Below are positions 53,901 through 63,473 of a stretch of 64,000 nt of DNA, piece by piece. The stretch's first letter is position 1, and each line of letters begins with the position of its first letter. A model generated the notes under the pieces. The model was not told the DNA's origin. It did no database searches and saw only the letters and a list, made by a program, of their open reading frames with translations. This DNA comes from Flavobacteriaceae bacterium. GTDB taxonomy: Bacteria; Bacteroidota; Bacteroidia; Flavobacteriales; Flavobacteriaceae. Location: the NCBI GenBank assembly GCA_021739635.1, contig JAIPBH010000004.1, positions 62,001-126,000 on the forward strand. The letters run 5' to 3'. The position numbers were made by a program, and so were the translations under genes.

Positions 53901-54152
53901 ACTTTAGGGATAGGAACCTTGGTTGGAGAACCTACCTTTGGTGCTGTAATCTCTACAGGAGCTACCCGTTTGATTGACGGTTCATCTGTAAGAATGCCGT
54001 TTAGAGGTTGGTATGTTAAAGCAACACAGTCTAATATGGAGTTAGGACCAGCTGTACCAGATATTTTAGTTAACAACAATCCAGATGATAAATCAAAAGG
54101 AGAAGATAAACAGCTAAAAGTTGCTATAGAAACGTTATTAAAACAAGGTTAA
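50922..54152 (+). CDS. Tricorn-like S41-family protease with beta-propeller and PDZ domain
   Basis: 1076 residues. Signal peptide about 1-21 (LLLSPFCVAQ). Two WD40/PD40-type propellers run to about residue 640 (repeats such as PIWSHDGRSIAFESDRYG and PIWSADGKKLVFSSNRNNGD), with a Lys/Glu-rich charged insert near 545-580. A PDZ domain (around 765-850) and an S41 protease core follow. Ser752-His753 in NASHMGFG and Ser983 in TSYSNAEIF match the Tricorn catalytic residues. It probably degrades peptides in the periplasm or at the surface. Confidence 0.92.
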   Translation: MNISLKLFILALLLSPFCVAQTPLINTPSVSPDGKEIAFNFQGDIWISNMNGENAKRITVHEAYDTNPIWSHDGRSIAFESDRYGNSDIYVIPAQGGLPKRITFHSASDFITDYTKDGNIIFSTRRDFAQVEREYETHMVSDQGGTPTRFMSTVGFDSKVSPNGKFIVFVKGSCRISREAYRGPANRDIWLYNIASDTYLKLTTFDGNDFYPQWGDDSTIYFQSSRSGKYNVNKLSINEHGQKTGTIESITSFTDMGIFSFNVSANGKDMAMVQGDKLFVLNTTSKALKEVKLTIGSDYRFDPIEHKTFSNRIEDLALSPNAKQTALVIRGELFIRSTDKDNKKTVNVSKSAYRDRMPTWLNDSTLVFVSDRDGQNDLYLLKSDDSKKSDLLETLKYKVVRLTNTKEGETDPIISPDGKSMVFKRGRGQLIVSNIDAQGKLSNETILLDGWDTASDVSWSPDSKWLAYSLSDLDFNEEIYIHKADNTKQPVNISMHPKQDGNPIWSADGKKLVFSSNRNNGDYDVWFTWLNKSDWEKTAQDWEEEETKEDKKDKKKDADKDKKEDKSKEVVKDITIDFDNIYERQVQVTSFVGGEFGRYISNDGKTIYYTTGNGSRGDAEVETDLYKITWKGKDKKEITSNNTKPSNILADKKGTKFIMTTGTGNLTNLNLSTDKSEALTISAKIDVDYFEESNQIFEEAWKAINDGFYDPNFHGQNWDSLKKKYKPLAMKASTRTDFQNIFNWMLGQINASHMGFGVGEDREELQNETTGLLGIEVNPNLNGSLNVTSVIANMPADKSVSRIRVGDVITSVNGTKLTKNLNFYSLLEGTSNEKIYLEIKRGDAEQELVIRPTSSNRKENYDAWVKERKRLTDKYSNGKLGYIHIQGMNWQSFESFERELTAAGLGKQGLVIDVRYNGGGWTTDYLMAVLSVKQHAYTVPRGAANNLEKEHTKFSNHYPFSERLPLASWTKPSVALCNHTSYSNAEIFAHAYKTLGIGTLVGEPTFGAVISTGATRLIDGSSVRMPFRGWYVKATQSNMELGPAVPDILVNNNPDDKSKGEDKQLKVAIETLLKQG

Positions 54153-54313
54153 TATATTTTAAATAATTGGTCTAATAATATATTTTAGATTGCTTATTTA
54201 CAATGATTTATAAAATTAAAATATTTTAAATATCCTGTATTTATCTTTTTAATGGTTATAATTTCTTAACTATTGTCCATGGAAACTTTAGTAAAATACT
54301 AATCTTAATTATA

Positions 54314-55054
54314 GTGCAAAATATAACAATCGATATTAATGTAGATGTTGGTGAAGGTATTGGAAATGAAACCTTATTAATGCCACATATATCATCTTGT
54401 AATATTGCTTGTGGTGGCCATGCCGGTAATTTAGAAACCATGCGATATGTTGTTAAGTTAGCAAAACAATACCAAGTTAAAATAGGTGCACATCCTTCAT
54501 TTCCTGATAAAGATAATTTTGGACGCATTCCAATGCAGTTAACAAGTGTTGCTTTATATACTTCATTAAAAGATCAAATAAATGATTTGATGATTGTTTT
54601 AAAAGAGGAGCAAGCCAGATTGAACCATATAAAACTTCATGGCGCTTTATATAATATCGCTGCTGTTGATACTAAAATTGCAGGGGTTATTATCGAAGTC
54701 ATGAAAAGTTTTATATTACCCATTAAACTATATGTGCCGTATCATTCTGCAATTGAAACGTTGGCAATTAATAATAATATACCAATTATGCGTGAAGCTT
54801 TTGCAGACAGAAATTATAATGGCGATGGGAGTTTAGTTTCTAGAACAAAAAACAATGCTATAATTGATGATGTAAATGAAATGTTTGAGCATGTATATAG
54901 AATGATTATTTCTAGAAAAGTTAAAACAATAACAGGTACAGAAATTGATATGCTTGCAAATACTTTTTGTATTCATGGAGATCATTCACAGGCTGTTTTT
55001 TTTGTGAAATATTTAGTAGCACAACTAGCTGAAAAGGGTATTGAAATACGCTAA
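54314..55054 (+). CDS. pxpA: 5-oxoprolinase subunit A (LamB/YcsF family)
   Basis: 246 residues. IDINVDVGEGIGNETLLMPH, NIACGGHAGNLETM, GAHPSFPDKDNFGR, IKLHGALYN and REAFADRNYNGDGSL are family signatures. With PxpB and PxpC it cleaves 5-oxoproline using ATP. The start is GTG 54314; no ATG exists nearby in frame. Three bases separate it from pxpB. A Tricorn-like protease gene ends about 160 bases upstream but is not obviously co-transcribed. Confidence 0.94.
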   Translation: MQNITIDINVDVGEGIGNETLLMPHISSCNIACGGHAGNLETMRYVVKLAKQYQVKIGAHPSFPDKDNFGRIPMQLTSVALYTSLKDQINDLMIVLKEEQARLNHIKLHGALYNIAAVDTKIAGVIIEVMKSFILPIKLYVPYHSAIETLAINNNIPIMREAFADRNYNGDGSLVSRTKNNAIIDDVNEMFEHVYRMIISRKVKTITGTEIDMLANTFCIHGDHSQAVFFVKYLVAQLAEKGIEIR

Positions 55055-55057
55055 AAT

Positions 55058-55789
55058 ATGAGTTTTAATTTATTATTTAAACCCTTTGGTGAACGTTCGA
55101 TTTTGATTGAATGGCCTTCAGAAATTAGAGAAGATATTTTAAAAGACATCCTTGCATTTAAGTATTCAATAGAACAAAAAAATATTAAATCTATTGTTGA
55201 ATTAAAGTTAGCATATAACTCGTTATTAATTACTTACTATTCAATTTGTAGGAATTTTGAAAATGAGATAAATCAATTAAAAAACATCTATTTTGCTCCC
55301 AAATTGAATAATGACAGCATGTCAGTTTTATGGAAAATACCTGTATGTTATGACGACTTTTTTGGTGTTGATCTAAAACATATTTCTGAGTTTACTGGTC
55401 TATCAAAGAATGACATAATTAAGCGTCATTATAACGCTGTTTATACTGTTTATTTTATTGGTTTTTTACCAGGATTTTTATACTTAGGAGGTTTAGATGA
55501 CTACTTAAAGATTCCTAGAAAGTCGACTCCAAGATTGAAAATTGATAAAGGTTCTGTTGCTATTGGAGGACATCAAACAGGTGTTTATCCAATGGAAAGT
55601 CCTGGAGGATGGCATGTAATTGGCAACACGCCAATCAGCTTTTTTAATGTCGAAAATACGCCTCCTTGTTTTGCAAAACCAGGTGATAAAATAAAATTTT
55701 TGCCTATTTCAAATAAGGAATATCAAGATATAAAAGCACTTGTAAAAGCGGGCGTTTATCAAATAGAAAGTGAGGTGATTTGTGATTGA
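55058..55789 (+). CDS. pxpB: 5-oxoprolinase subunit B (KipI family)
   Basis: 243 residues. The C-terminal cyclophilin-like domain carries GFLPGFLYLGGLDDYLKIPRK, PRLKIDKGSVAIGGHQTGVYP and PGGWHVIGNTP. In Bacillus the relative KipI also inhibits KinA, but the pxpA/pxpC neighbours make the oxoprolinase role most likely. Its end overlaps pxpC by eight bases. Confidence 0.93.
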   Translation: MSFNLLFKPFGERSILIEWPSEIREDILKDILAFKYSIEQKNIKSIVELKLAYNSLLITYYSICRNFENEINQLKNIYFAPKLNNDSMSVLWKIPVCYDDFFGVDLKHISEFTGLSKNDIIKRHYNAVYTVYFIGFLPGFLYLGGLDDYLKIPRKSTPRLKIDKGSVAIGGHQTGVYPMESPGGWHVIGNTPISFFNVENTPPCFAKPGDKIKFLPISNKEYQDIKALVKAGVYQIESEVICD

Positions 55790-56630
55790 GGTTTTACATG
55801 CGGGGTTTTACACCTCTATACAGGATTTTGGCAGACGTGGGTATCAATCCTATGGAGTTCCTGTAGCTGGAGTTATGGATAAGCAAGCAGCCATTTTAGC
55901 AAATTCGTTACTAGGAAACGCTCCAGATGTACCAGTTATAGAAATGACTATGACTGGAGCAACTTTAAAGTTTGAAGTAAACACTTTCATTACTGTTTCA
56001 GGAGCCAATATGTCTCCAAAATTAAATGAAAGGTCTATGGAGTTAAATAAAATAATGAAAGTGAATCAAGGAGATGTCTTGTCGTTCGGGACTTTAAAAT
56101 CTGGATTTAGAAGTTATGTAGCAGTTTTAGGAGGTATTAAATCTGAAGTTGTGATGGGAAGTGTTAGTATGTATCAAGCAATCACAAAGCATGAAGTTTT
56201 AAGAAAAGGAGATAAAATTATTGCAAATCCTTCTAAATTAGATTTTATGGAACAAAATGCATCAGTTCGTGTAGATTTGTCGTATATAAATTCAAAAAAT
56301 ATTCATGTTTTTAAAGGCCCTGAGTTTGATAGGCTTTCAGAACAACAGCAATATTCATTGTTTTCAAAAGACTTTACAATTTCAAAAAACCATAATAGAA
56401 TGGGTTATCAATTACAAGAGACTTTAGACAATAGTTTAGAACCTATCATAACATCTTTAGTGATGCCAGGAACGGTGCAATTAACACCTTCAGGAAAACT
56501 CATCATTTTAACCCGCGATTGCCAAACAACGGGCGGATATCCTAGAGTACTTCAATTAGAAGAAAAATCAATAAATATACTAGCGCAAAAGTTTACGGGT
56601 CAGTCTGTTAAGTTTCAATTGCTTTGTTAA
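55782..56630 (+). CDS. pxpC: 5-oxoprolinase subunit C (KipA family)
   Basis: 282 residues. [45 protein letters not shown] at the start, [11 protein letters not shown] in the middle, and [34 protein letters not shown]. The start is GTG 55782, overlapping pxpB by eight bases, so translation is coupled. The 3' end overlaps the convergent deoD gene by four bases. Confidence 0.93.
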   Translation: MIEVLHAGFYTSIQDFGRRGYQSYGVPVAGVMDKQAAILANSLLGNAPDVPVIEMTMTGATLKFEVNTFITVSGANMSPKLNERSMELNKIMKVNQGDVLSFGTLKSGFRSYVAVLGGIKSEVVMGSVSMYQAITKHEVLRKGDKIIANPSKLDFMEQNASVRVDLSYINSKNIHVFKGPEFDRLSEQQQYSLFSKDFTISKNHNRMGYQLQETLDNSLEPIITSLVMPGTVQLTPSGKLIILTRDCQTTGGYPRVLQLEEKSINILAQKFTGQSVKFQLLC

Positions 56631-57325
56631 GCCAATTCTAAAGCAATTTGTATCATATCTTTAAACGTGGTTTCTCTCTCGGCGCTAGTCGTACGTTCTC
56701 CAGTTACTAAAGAATCAGAAATAGTTAAAATAGAAAGCGCATTTACATGGTGTTTTGCTGCTACGGTGTAAAGTCCAGCCGATTCCATTTCAACACAAAG
56801 AACACCAAATTTAGACCATTTTTTATACGATTCGAAATCGTCTGCATAAAATTCATCCGATGTAAAAATATTGCCAGCTTTTATGGGAATCTCTTTTAAT
56901 TTTGCAGTTTCAACAGCTTTTTGAAATAGCTCAAAACTAGCAGTAGGCGCAAAGTCGGCTCCACCAAAACGTAATTCATTAATGCCAGAATTTGATGATG
57001 CTGCCATGGCTAAAACGATATCTCTAATTTTTACATCGGCTTGATAAGAGCCCGCGCTGCCAACACGAATGAGATTTTTAACACCATATTCGGTAATTAA
57101 TTCGTGTGCGTAAATAGAAATACTTGGTACACCCATGCCTGTACCCATTACCGATATAGTTTTTCCTTGATAGGTACCTGTAAAGCCATACATACCTCTT
57201 ATTTTGTTGAAACAAACCGGATTTTCTAAAAAGGTTTCGGCAATCCATTTTGCTCTTAATGGATCTCCTGGCAATAAAATGGTTTCTGCAATATCTCCTT
57301 TTTTTGCTTCTATATGTACACTCAT
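56627..57325 (-). CDS. deoD: Purine-nucleoside phosphorylase, DeoD type
   Basis: 232 residues, hexameric-type length. [92 protein letters not shown] and [14 protein letters not shown]. It cleaves purine (deoxy)nucleosides with phosphate. Pairs with deoC, 15 bases upstream in the same operon, in deoxyribonucleoside salvage. Overlaps pxpC by four bases, convergently. Confidence 0.95.
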   Translation of the reverse strand: MSVHIEAKKGDIAETILLPGDPLRAKWIAETFLENPVCFNKIRGMYGFTGTYQGKTISVMGTGMGVPSISIYAHELITEYGVKNLIRVGSAGSYQADVKIRDIVLAMAASSNSGINELRFGGADFAPTASFELFQKAVETAKLKEIPIKAGNIFTSDEFYADDFESYKKWSKFGVLCVEMESAGLYTVAAKHHVNALSILTISDSLVTGERTTSAERETTFKDMIQIALELA

Positions 57326-57340
57326 GTTTTGTTTAATTAA

Positions 57341-58006
57341 TTAGTAATTTGAATTAGAAGTTTCTCCTTTAATAATAGCTATTCCTGATGAAGTTCCTAG
57401 TCTTTCAACTCCAAGATTGATATAATATAAAGCTGTTTTTGCATCTTTAATGCCACCTGAAGCTTTTATTTTGGTTGTGTTTTTGGCAACACTTTTCATA
57501 AGTTTAATGTCTTCAAAAGAAGCACCTCTTGTGCCAAATCCGGTAGATGTTTTTATAAAATCGGCATCACCTTTTATAGCTAGTTCACTGGCTTTTATAA
57601 TTTCATCTTCGTCAAGATAACAAGTTTCTAATATAACTTTTAGAGTGTTGTTTGGCATGATGCTTTTAACAGCTTGAATATCTTTTAATACGCTTTCAAA
57701 ATCTCCACTTTTCAAAAAACCAATATTCATAACCATATCAATTTCATCGGCACCATCTTGTATGGCTATTTGTGCTTCTTGAACTTTTGCTTGTGTTGAC
57801 ATAGCACCTAATGGAAAACCAATAACACAGCAAACTTTTACAGAACTGTTTTTTAACTGTTCTTTTGCTAAAGTTGCATAGCAACTGTTAACGCAAACAG
57901 AAAAAAAATCATATGTTTTTGCTTCTTCACAAAGACTTATAATGTCTTTTTTTGTAGCTATGGCTTTTAAAAGGGTGTGATCTATATAGTTTTTTAATGA
58001 TTTCAT
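57341..58006 (-). CDS. deoC: Deoxyribose-phosphate aldolase
   Basis: 221 residues. It splits 2-deoxyribose 5-phosphate to glyceraldehyde 3-phosphate and acetaldehyde. All catalytic residues are in place: Asp90 in EIDMVMNIG, Schiff-base Lys152 in IKTSTGF and Lys181 in KIKASGGIKD. N-terminal YIDHTLLK fits. It is followed by deoD in one minus-strand operon. The paralog at 58897 has lost two of these residues. Confidence 0.96.
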   Translation of the reverse strand: MKSLKNYIDHTLLKAIATKKDIISLCEEAKTYDFFSVCVNSCYATLAKEQLKNSSVKVCCVIGFPLGAMSTQAKVQEAQIAIQDGADEIDMVMNIGFLKSGDFESVLKDIQAVKSIMPNNTLKVILETCYLDEDEIIKASELAIKGDADFIKTSTGFGTRGASFEDIKLMKSVAKNTTKIKASGGIKDAKTALYYINLGVERLGTSSGIAIIKGETSNSNY

Positions 58007-58147
58007 TTTGATGTTTTAATATGTTAAAGTTAAGGTTATTTTGGTTGAATAAAAATAGATTTTGAAATAATTTATTCTCTTCTGAGTATAGTAATATTTA
58101 ATATTTAAAACATGACTTTTGTTAGTTTTTTTAAAATAATTTAAAAA

Positions 58148-58155
58148 TATGTTTG
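58148..58155 (+). promoter_or_regulatory. -7 box of the OmpW-like porin gene
   Basis: TATGTTTG matches TAnnTTTG. The expected start near 58161 leaves about 20 bases before the ATG at 58180 and removes the upstream in-frame start at 58153. A TTG at 58119-58121 is 26 bases upstream, longer than usual. Confidence 0.5.
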
Positions 58156-58179
58156 CAGCAAATATTAAAAAACGACAAA

Positions 58180-58833
58180 ATGAGAAAAACAATTTTTACA
58201 GTTTTAATACTGTGTTTAACGTTTAGTTTAGTTAATGCTCAAGATAAAGAGGTTGGCAACGATACAGATTTTAGCAAGTGGCAAGTACGGTTAAGAGGCT
58301 TAGTAATTGCACCAAATGAATCTGCTTCTATTCAAGTAATCGGTGGTGATGCTCAAATATCTAATGCATACATTCCTGAACTTGATTTTACTTATTTTTT
58401 TACTAAAAACATTGCTGCCGAATTAATTTTAGGAACTTCAAATCATGATGTTAAAGCAATTTCTACCGCAGTTGGTGACATTCCGTTAGGCGATGTTTGG
58501 TTATTACCTCCAACATTAACTCTGCAATATCATTTTGATGGAGAGGTTGTTCGCCCTTACATTGGAGCAGGTGTGAATTATACCATATTTTACAATGCTA
58601 ATGAAGGACCTGTTGCAGATAAAGTTGATTACAAAAATAGTTTAGGTTTTGATTTTCAACTTGGTTTTGATTTCTTTTTGAATGAAAAATGGTTTATTAA
58701 CGTAGATGCCAAATACTTGTTATTAAATACAACGGCTACAGTGAATGCTACTACAGCACTTGGTGCTACTGTAGATGCAGATGTGGATATTAATCCATTT
58801 ATTGCAGGTGTTGGATTTGGAATGAAGTTTTAA
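58180..58833 (+). CDS. OmpW-family outer-membrane protein
   Basis: 217 residues. Signal peptide MRKTIFTVLILCLTFSLVNAQ. Barrel strands such as WQVRLRGLVIAPNES, LDFTYFFTKNIAAELILGTSNHDV, LTLQYHFD, VRPYIGAGVNYTIFY and a C-terminal GVGFGMKF ending in Phe fit OmpW (eight-stranded pore for small hydrophobic molecules). The ATG at 58180 is chosen over the frame start at 58153 because a signal peptide begins there and the -7 box overlaps the earlier part. A strong terminator follows. Confidence 0.93.
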   Translation: MRKTIFTVLILCLTFSLVNAQDKEVGNDTDFSKWQVRLRGLVIAPNESASIQVIGGDAQISNAYIPELDFTYFFTKNIAAELILGTSNHDVKAISTAVGDIPLGDVWLLPPTLTLQYHFDGEVVRPYIGAGVNYTIFYNANEGPVADKVDYKNSLGFDFQLGFDFFLNEKWFINVDAKYLLLNTTATVNATTALGATVDADVDINPFIAGVGFGMKF

Positions 58834-58848
58834 AAAAAAAGTTAATAT

Positions 58849-58889
58849 AAAAAAGAGGTTATGTCATTAATTGAATAACCTCTTTTTTT
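58849..58889 (+). terminator. Hairpin terminator between ompW-like gene and deoC paralog
   Basis: AAAAGAGGTTAT (58851-58862) pairs with ATAACCTCTTTT (58875-58886), followed by a T tract; preceded by an A tract, so it can work in both directions between convergent genes. Confidence 0.85.
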
Positions 58890-58896
58890 ATGTTTT

Positions 58897-59559
58897 TTAA
58901 CAAATCTCTTCTAATAATTGTGCTTTTGTGATTTTCATTTCTTTGGTAGCTCCAATTCTATGAGCGCCTAAATGAATGTATTTTAAAGCAGTATCAAAAT
59001 CATTAATTCTTCCAGAAGCTATAATTTTAACACTTTCTTTTACTGTTTTCTTAATAATTTTTATGGCAGTAAATGTAGCTCCGCTATGAGAAAATCCGGT
59101 AGATGTTTTTATATAATCTGCTTTGGCATCTATAGATATTTCACATGCTTTTATAATTTCGTTTTTTGATAATTCACTTATTTCTAAAATGACTTTTAAA
59201 GGTTTGCCATTAATAGCCAGTTTTACATCAATTATGTCTTTTAAAAGCGCTAAATAATTCCTGCTTTTAAGTAAACCAACATTGATAACCATTTCTATTT
59301 CATCGGCTCCATTTTCAACAGCTTTTTTTGCTTCATATGCTTTAGATTTGGTATGCATGGCACCTAATGGAAATCCAACAACTGTACTTATTTTTACTGA
59401 TGTTTTGTCTAATAATTGCTTAGCTAAAGGCACATAACAGCTATTAATACAAATAGCGTAATAATTGTAAGTTAGAGCATCATTACATAAATTAACAATA
59501 TCTCGCTCTGTAGTAGAAGAATCTAAAAGTTCAAAATCTAGAAATGCATTAATATCCAT
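58897..59559 (-). CDS. DeoC paralog with lost catalytic residues
   Basis: 220 residues, clearly homologous to the adjacent deoC along its length (GFPLGAMHTKSKAYEAKKAV, DYIKTSTGFSHSGATF). The Schiff-base Lys151 is kept, but the residue equivalent to the catalytic Asp is Glu89 (EIEMVINVG), the proton-relay Lys is Ile180 (KIIASGRIND) and the next Gly is Arg184. The start LDFELLD replaces IDHTLLK. It may be inactive, altered in substrate, or regulatory. Probably a duplication in this lineage. Confidence 0.9.
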   Translation of the reverse strand: MDINAFLDFELLDSSTTERDIVNLCNDALTYNYYAICINSCYVPLAKQLLDKTSVKISTVVGFPLGAMHTKSKAYEAKKAVENGADEIEMVINVGLLKSRNYLALLKDIIDVKLAINGKPLKVILEISELSKNEIIKACEISIDAKADYIKTSTGFSHSGATFTAIKIIKKTVKESVKIIASGRINDFDTALKYIHLGAHRIGATKEMKITKAQLLEEIC

Positions 59560-59857
59560 TATAAGTAGGTCTTTTTTTAATTTTTATTTAAAAAAAATAA
59601 ATTTGGAGAGGGAAACCAATTTTAATTCTTCGATGAAAAGGGGGATTTTATCGATAAACAAATTTAATGAATTTATTTATATTGATAATGTAAAAAATAA
59701 AGTTTTATTGCTTTAAAATTTAGTTTAACAAAAAAATTAACAAAAAAAAGCAATGCTCATCTACTTTATTTGATAAAGTTTTGATTCACATTGCTTTTAA
59801 CTAACCAACCAATAATAAGACTATTTTTTGCTTGAATTGTTACAGTAAAAAGTCTTT
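59560..59857. other. Intergenic region between deoC paralog and clpB
   Basis: About 300 bases, AT-rich. It holds a large minus-strand hairpin terminator for clpB (59742-59798) and otherwise no gene, promoter box or repeat that I can support. Confidence 0.5.
59742..59798 (-). terminator. Branched hairpin terminator of clpB
   Basis: AAAAGCAATG (59746-59755) pairs with CATTGCTTTT (59789-59798), and inside it ACTTTAT/ATAAAGT (59763-59779) makes a second hairpin with a TTG loop. The A tract on the plus strand (59742-59749) gives a U run in the minus-strand RNA. Confidence 0.75.
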
Positions 59858-62467
59858 TTATATTTCTTTTGAAATTAAATCGGCCTGATTTCTAAAGACT
59901 AATTTATCATCAAAAGCATCTAAAAGAATAACGCTATCAGTTGATACTTTACCTGATAAAATTTCTTTGCTTAAGGCATTCAAAACTTCTTTTTGAATAA
60001 CACGTTTTACGGGTCGCGCACCATATTCAGGATTATAACCTTTTGTTGCCAAGTAAGCAATAGCTTCTGATGTGGCATCAAAAGTGATACCTTGTTTTGC
60101 TATCATTTTTGTGATACCTTTTATTTGCAAGCCAACTATTTCAACAATGTTTTCTTTAGTTAATGGTGTAAACATGATTGTATCATCAATTCTGTTTAAA
60201 AACTCTGGTCTTATGGTTTGTTTTAACAATCCTAAAACATCTACTTTTGCTGCTTCAATGGCAGAATCGATATCTTTTGTAGACTCAAATCGTTCTTGAA
60301 TCAAATGGCTTCCTAAGTTTGATGTCATGATAATAATGGAGTTTTTAAAATCAGCAACTCTGCCTTTATTATCTGTTAATCTGCCTTCATCTAAGACTTG
60401 TAACAAAATATTAAATGTATCTGGATGAGCTTTTTCAATTTCATCTAAAAGAATCACAGAATATGGTTTTCTTCTAACTGCTTCTGTTAGTTGTCCACCT
60501 TCATCATAACCAACATATCCTGGAGGCGCACCAACTAGTCTGCTTACTGCATGGCGTTCTTGGTATTCGCTCATATCTATACGAGTCATGGCGTTTTCAT
60601 CATCAAATAAATACTCAGCCAAAGCTTTTGCTAATTCTGTTTTACCAACACCTGTGGTGCCTAAAAACAAGAAGGTTCCAATTGGTTTTTGTGGGTTTTG
60701 TAAACCAGCTCTGCTTCGTCTTACAGCATCACTAACAGCAACAATAGCTTCTTCTTGTCCAACAACACGTTTGTGTAATTCGTCTTCGAGTTTTAATAGT
60801 TTTTCGCGTTCACTTTGCAGCATTTTAACGACTGGAATTCCTGTCCATTTAGCAACAACTTCTGCAATATCATCATAAGTAACTTCTTCTTTTATAAGAG
60901 AGTTTCCTGATTGATTTTTTAGTAATTCTACTTGAAATTTGTCTAATTGTTCTTGGGCTTCTTTTATTTTTCCGTAACGCAATTCTGCTACTTTACCATA
61001 GTCGCCATCACGCTCGGCACGCTCGGCTTCTAGTTTGTAGTTTTCAATGTCAAGTTTTATAGTTTGAATAGTATCAACAACATCTTTTTCGCTTTTCCAT
61101 TTGGCGTACAGTTCATTTCGTTCTTCTTTGATATTTGCTAAATCTGAGCGTAATACTTTTAGTTTTGTTTCATCTTTCTCACGCTTGATAGCTTCAATTT
61201 CAATTTCCAACTGCATGATTTTTCTATCTAAAACATCCAGTTCTTCTGGTTTTGAATTGATTTCCATACGTAATTTTGAAGCCGCTTCATCCATCAGGTC
61301 AATGGCTTTATCCGGAAGAAAACGGTTTGTTATGTAACGTTGTGATAATTCAACAGCACCAATAATAGCTTCGTCTTTAATTCTAACCTTATGATGGGTT
61401 TCATATTTTTCTTTAATACCACGCAAAATTGAAATAGCACTTTCAGTATCAGGCTCATAAACCATTACTTTTTGAAAACGACGTTCTAATGCTTTGTCTT
61501 TTTCAAAATATTTTTGGTATTCATCTAAAGTAGTTGCTCCTATGGCTCTCAATTCACCTCTTGCTAAGGCTGGCTTTAAAATATTAGCAGCATCCATAGC
61601 GCCTTGTCCGCCACCAGCACCTACCAATGTGTGAATTTCATCAATAAAAAGCACAATATCACCTTCGCTAGTAGTAACTTCTTTAATAACAGCTTTTAAA
61701 CGTTCTTCAAACTCGCCTTTATATTTGGCTCCTGCGATTAGCGCGCCCATATCTAAAGCAAAAATTTGTTTGCCTTTTAAATTTTCAGGAATATCTCCAT
61801 CAACAATTCTATGAGCTAAACCTTCAGCAATGGCGGTTTTACCAGTACCTGGTTCTCCAACTAAAATGGGATTGTTTTTAGTTCTTCGAGATAAGATTTG
61901 AAGAATTCTTCGTATTTCTTCATCACGACCAATTACAGGATCAAGCTTACCATCTTTAGCAAGTTGATTTAAATTTTTAGCATATTTATTAAGAGCATTG
62001 TAGGTTTCTTCTTGACTTTGAGAAGTTACATTCTCACCTTTACGAATCTCTTCAATAGCTGCTTGCAAAGTGTTTTCTGTAACACCTTGGTCTTTTAGCA
62101 TTTGAGCTATTTTACTGTTTGATTTGAAAACAGCTAAAATTAAATGTTCAACTGAAACAAAGTCGTCTTTCATTTTTTTAGCAATAATATAGGCTTCATT
62201 TAAAGTTTTACCAGCTTCTCTTGATAACATAATATCACTACCAGATACTTTTGAAAAACTTTCTAGTTGTTTGTCTAGAGCTTGTTGTAAGATGTTAATA
62301 TTTACATTCAATTTTTTTAAAATGAATGGCAGCACGTTTTCATCAACTTCAAAAATGGCTTTAAAGATATGCTCATTTTGAATTTCTTGATGACCAAAGC
62401 TTTGCGCAAGTTGTTGAGCTTGCTGAATAGCTTCTTGTGATTTTATTGTAAAATTATTAAGGTTCAT
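59858..62467 (-). CDS. clpB: ATP-dependent chaperone ClpB
   Basis: 869 residues. Disaggregase with DnaK. Clp_N double repeat (about 1-145, [20 protein letters not shown] ... HLILAVFKS), first nucleotide domain with Walker A GEPGTGKT (about 204-211) and [21 protein letters not shown], the coiled-coil middle domain (about 410-535), second domain with GTTGVGKT and [27 protein letters not shown]. The length and both ATPase domains exclude ClpA/ClpC. Preceded by no recognisable heat-shock element that I can support. Confidence 0.97.
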   Translation of the reverse strand: MNLNNFTIKSQEAIQQAQQLAQSFGHQEIQNEHIFKAIFEVDENVLPFILKKLNVNINILQQALDKQLESFSKVSGSDIMLSREAGKTLNEAYIIAKKMKDDFVSVEHLILAVFKSNSKIAQMLKDQGVTENTLQAAIEEIRKGENVTSQSQEETYNALNKYAKNLNQLAKDGKLDPVIGRDEEIRRILQILSRRTKNNPILVGEPGTGKTAIAEGLAHRIVDGDIPENLKGKQIFALDMGALIAGAKYKGEFEERLKAVIKEVTTSEGDIVLFIDEIHTLVGAGGGQGAMDAANILKPALARGELRAIGATTLDEYQKYFEKDKALERRFQKVMVYEPDTESAISILRGIKEKYETHHKVRIKDEAIIGAVELSQRYITNRFLPDKAIDLMDEAASKLRMEINSKPEELDVLDRKIMQLEIEIEAIKREKDETKLKVLRSDLANIKEERNELYAKWKSEKDVVDTIQTIKLDIENYKLEAERAERDGDYGKVAELRYGKIKEAQEQLDKFQVELLKNQSGNSLIKEEVTYDDIAEVVAKWTGIPVVKMLQSEREKLLKLEDELHKRVVGQEEAIVAVSDAVRRSRAGLQNPQKPIGTFLFLGTTGVGKTELAKALAEYLFDDENAMTRIDMSEYQERHAVSRLVGAPPGYVGYDEGGQLTEAVRRKPYSVILLDEIEKAHPDTFNILLQVLDEGRLTDNKGRVADFKNSIIIMTSNLGSHLIQERFESTKDIDSAIEAAKVDVLGLLKQTIRPEFLNRIDDTIMFTPLTKENIVEIVGLQIKGITKMIAKQGITFDATSEAIAYLATKGYNPEYGARPVKRVIQKEVLNALSKEILSGKVSTDSVILLDAFDDKLVFRNQADLISKEI

Positions 62468-62623
62468 ATCTATTTTATTTTTTCCTTTACAATCAAATCG
62501 TCAATAATCTTACCAATGCCATTTATAAGACAAAAGGACAGTTAAAGTCAATAAAAACAGGACATTAAGGCAGTTGTAAGAATTAAAAACTTTTACGACT
62601 TAAGAAATATTAAAACACAAAAT

Positions 62624-63013
62624 ATGGGATTATTTAATAAGCTATTTAACAATTCATCTGAAACTGAAGTAACAAAGCAATTACCTTGGAAAGCTTTAAC
62701 ATCTTTAAATCAATTAGATGACATTAAAGAGAAATCATTAGCCAAAACGCAATTAATTTTCAAACATTCTACACGTTGTGGAATTAGTAGAATGGTGAAG
62801 AATCAATTTGAAAAAGATTTTACCTTTTCTGAAAATGATATCGATTTGTATTATCTTGATTTATTAAATTACAGAGATATCTCTAATGCTATTGCATCTC
62901 AATTTAACGTGTTTCATGAGTCACCACAAGTGTTGATTATAAAAAACGGAATAGTGGTTGCAAATAACTCTCATGGAGCTATTAATGATATGGATTTAAG
63001 CCGATTTGTTTAA
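62624..63013 (+). CDS. ytxJ: Monothiol bacilliredoxin-like protein BrxC/YtxJ
   Basis: 129 residues. Thioredoxin fold with a single active-site Cys52 in FKHSTRCGISRMV (family: CPIS or CGIS), typical of YtxJ. It restores proteins linked to bacillithiol, which suggests that the organism makes this thiol. SPQVLIIKNGIVVANNSHGAI is the conserved C-terminal part. Eleven bases before the next gene, probably the same operon. Confidence 0.92.
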   Translation: MGLFNKLFNNSSETEVTKQLPWKALTSLNQLDDIKEKSLAKTQLIFKHSTRCGISRMVKNQFEKDFTFSENDIDLYYLDLLNYRDISNAIASQFNVFHESPQVLIIKNGIVVANNSHGAINDMDLSRFV

Positions 63014-63024
63014 GAATTTATGAA

Positions 63025-63426
63025 ATGAATTCAGATTACTTATTTGTTTACGGAACTTTGTTAAAGGATTTTGATAGTTATATGTCAAAGTTTTTAGAGA
63101 GAAACTCTGATTTCATTGGTGATGGATATTTTAATGGTAAATTATTTGAAGTTTCTTGGTATCCGGCGGCAATTTTAAGTAATATTTCTTCTGAAAAAGT
63201 TTTTGGACACATTTTTAAAATTCATGAGAACGATAAAACATTTAAAATATTAGATGATTATGAAGGTATTGGAGATACATCTGAGTGTCCTAACGAGTAT
63301 AGGAGAGAACTCATAAATGCCTATCTTAATACTGGCGACATGTTAAAAGTATGGGTTTATATTTATAATCAATCTACTGAGAATTTAAGATTTATACCTT
63401 CCGGGAATTATTTAATTCAGGATTAA
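63025..63426 (+). CDS. Gamma-glutamylcyclotransferase-like protein (AIG2/GGCT fold)
   Basis: 133 residues. YLFVYGTLLKDFDSYMSKFL near the start (YGTLL motif), VSWYPAAILSN, and FKILDDYEGIGDTSECPNEYRREL with the acid/Tyr pattern of the fold. Family members release 5-oxoproline from gamma-glutamyl amines or act in similar transfer reactions; the role here is open, though 5-oxoprolinase genes elsewhere in the window would use such a product. Followed by a perfect terminator palindrome. Confidence 0.87.
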   Translation: MNSDYLFVYGTLLKDFDSYMSKFLERNSDFIGDGYFNGKLFEVSWYPAAILSNISSEKVFGHIFKIHENDKTFKILDDYEGIGDTSECPNEYRRELINAYLNTGDMLKVWVYIYNQSTENLRFIPSGNYLIQD

Positions 63427-63442
63427 AAAATAATATAAAAAC

Positions 63443-63472
63443 AAAAAGCTCCTAAAATTTTAGGAGCTTTTT
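63443..63472. terminator. Perfect 30-bp bidirectional terminator palindrome
   Basis: AAAAAGCTCCTAAAA and TTTTAGGAGCTTTTT form a 30-base perfect palindrome (63443-63472) between convergent genes. The flanking A and T tracts suit either strand. Confidence 0.9.
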
Positions 63473-63473
63473 G

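Noticed and set aside
60072-61337. Several plus-strand ORFs opposite clpB
   Set aside because: Serine-rich shadow frames opposite a strongly conserved gene.
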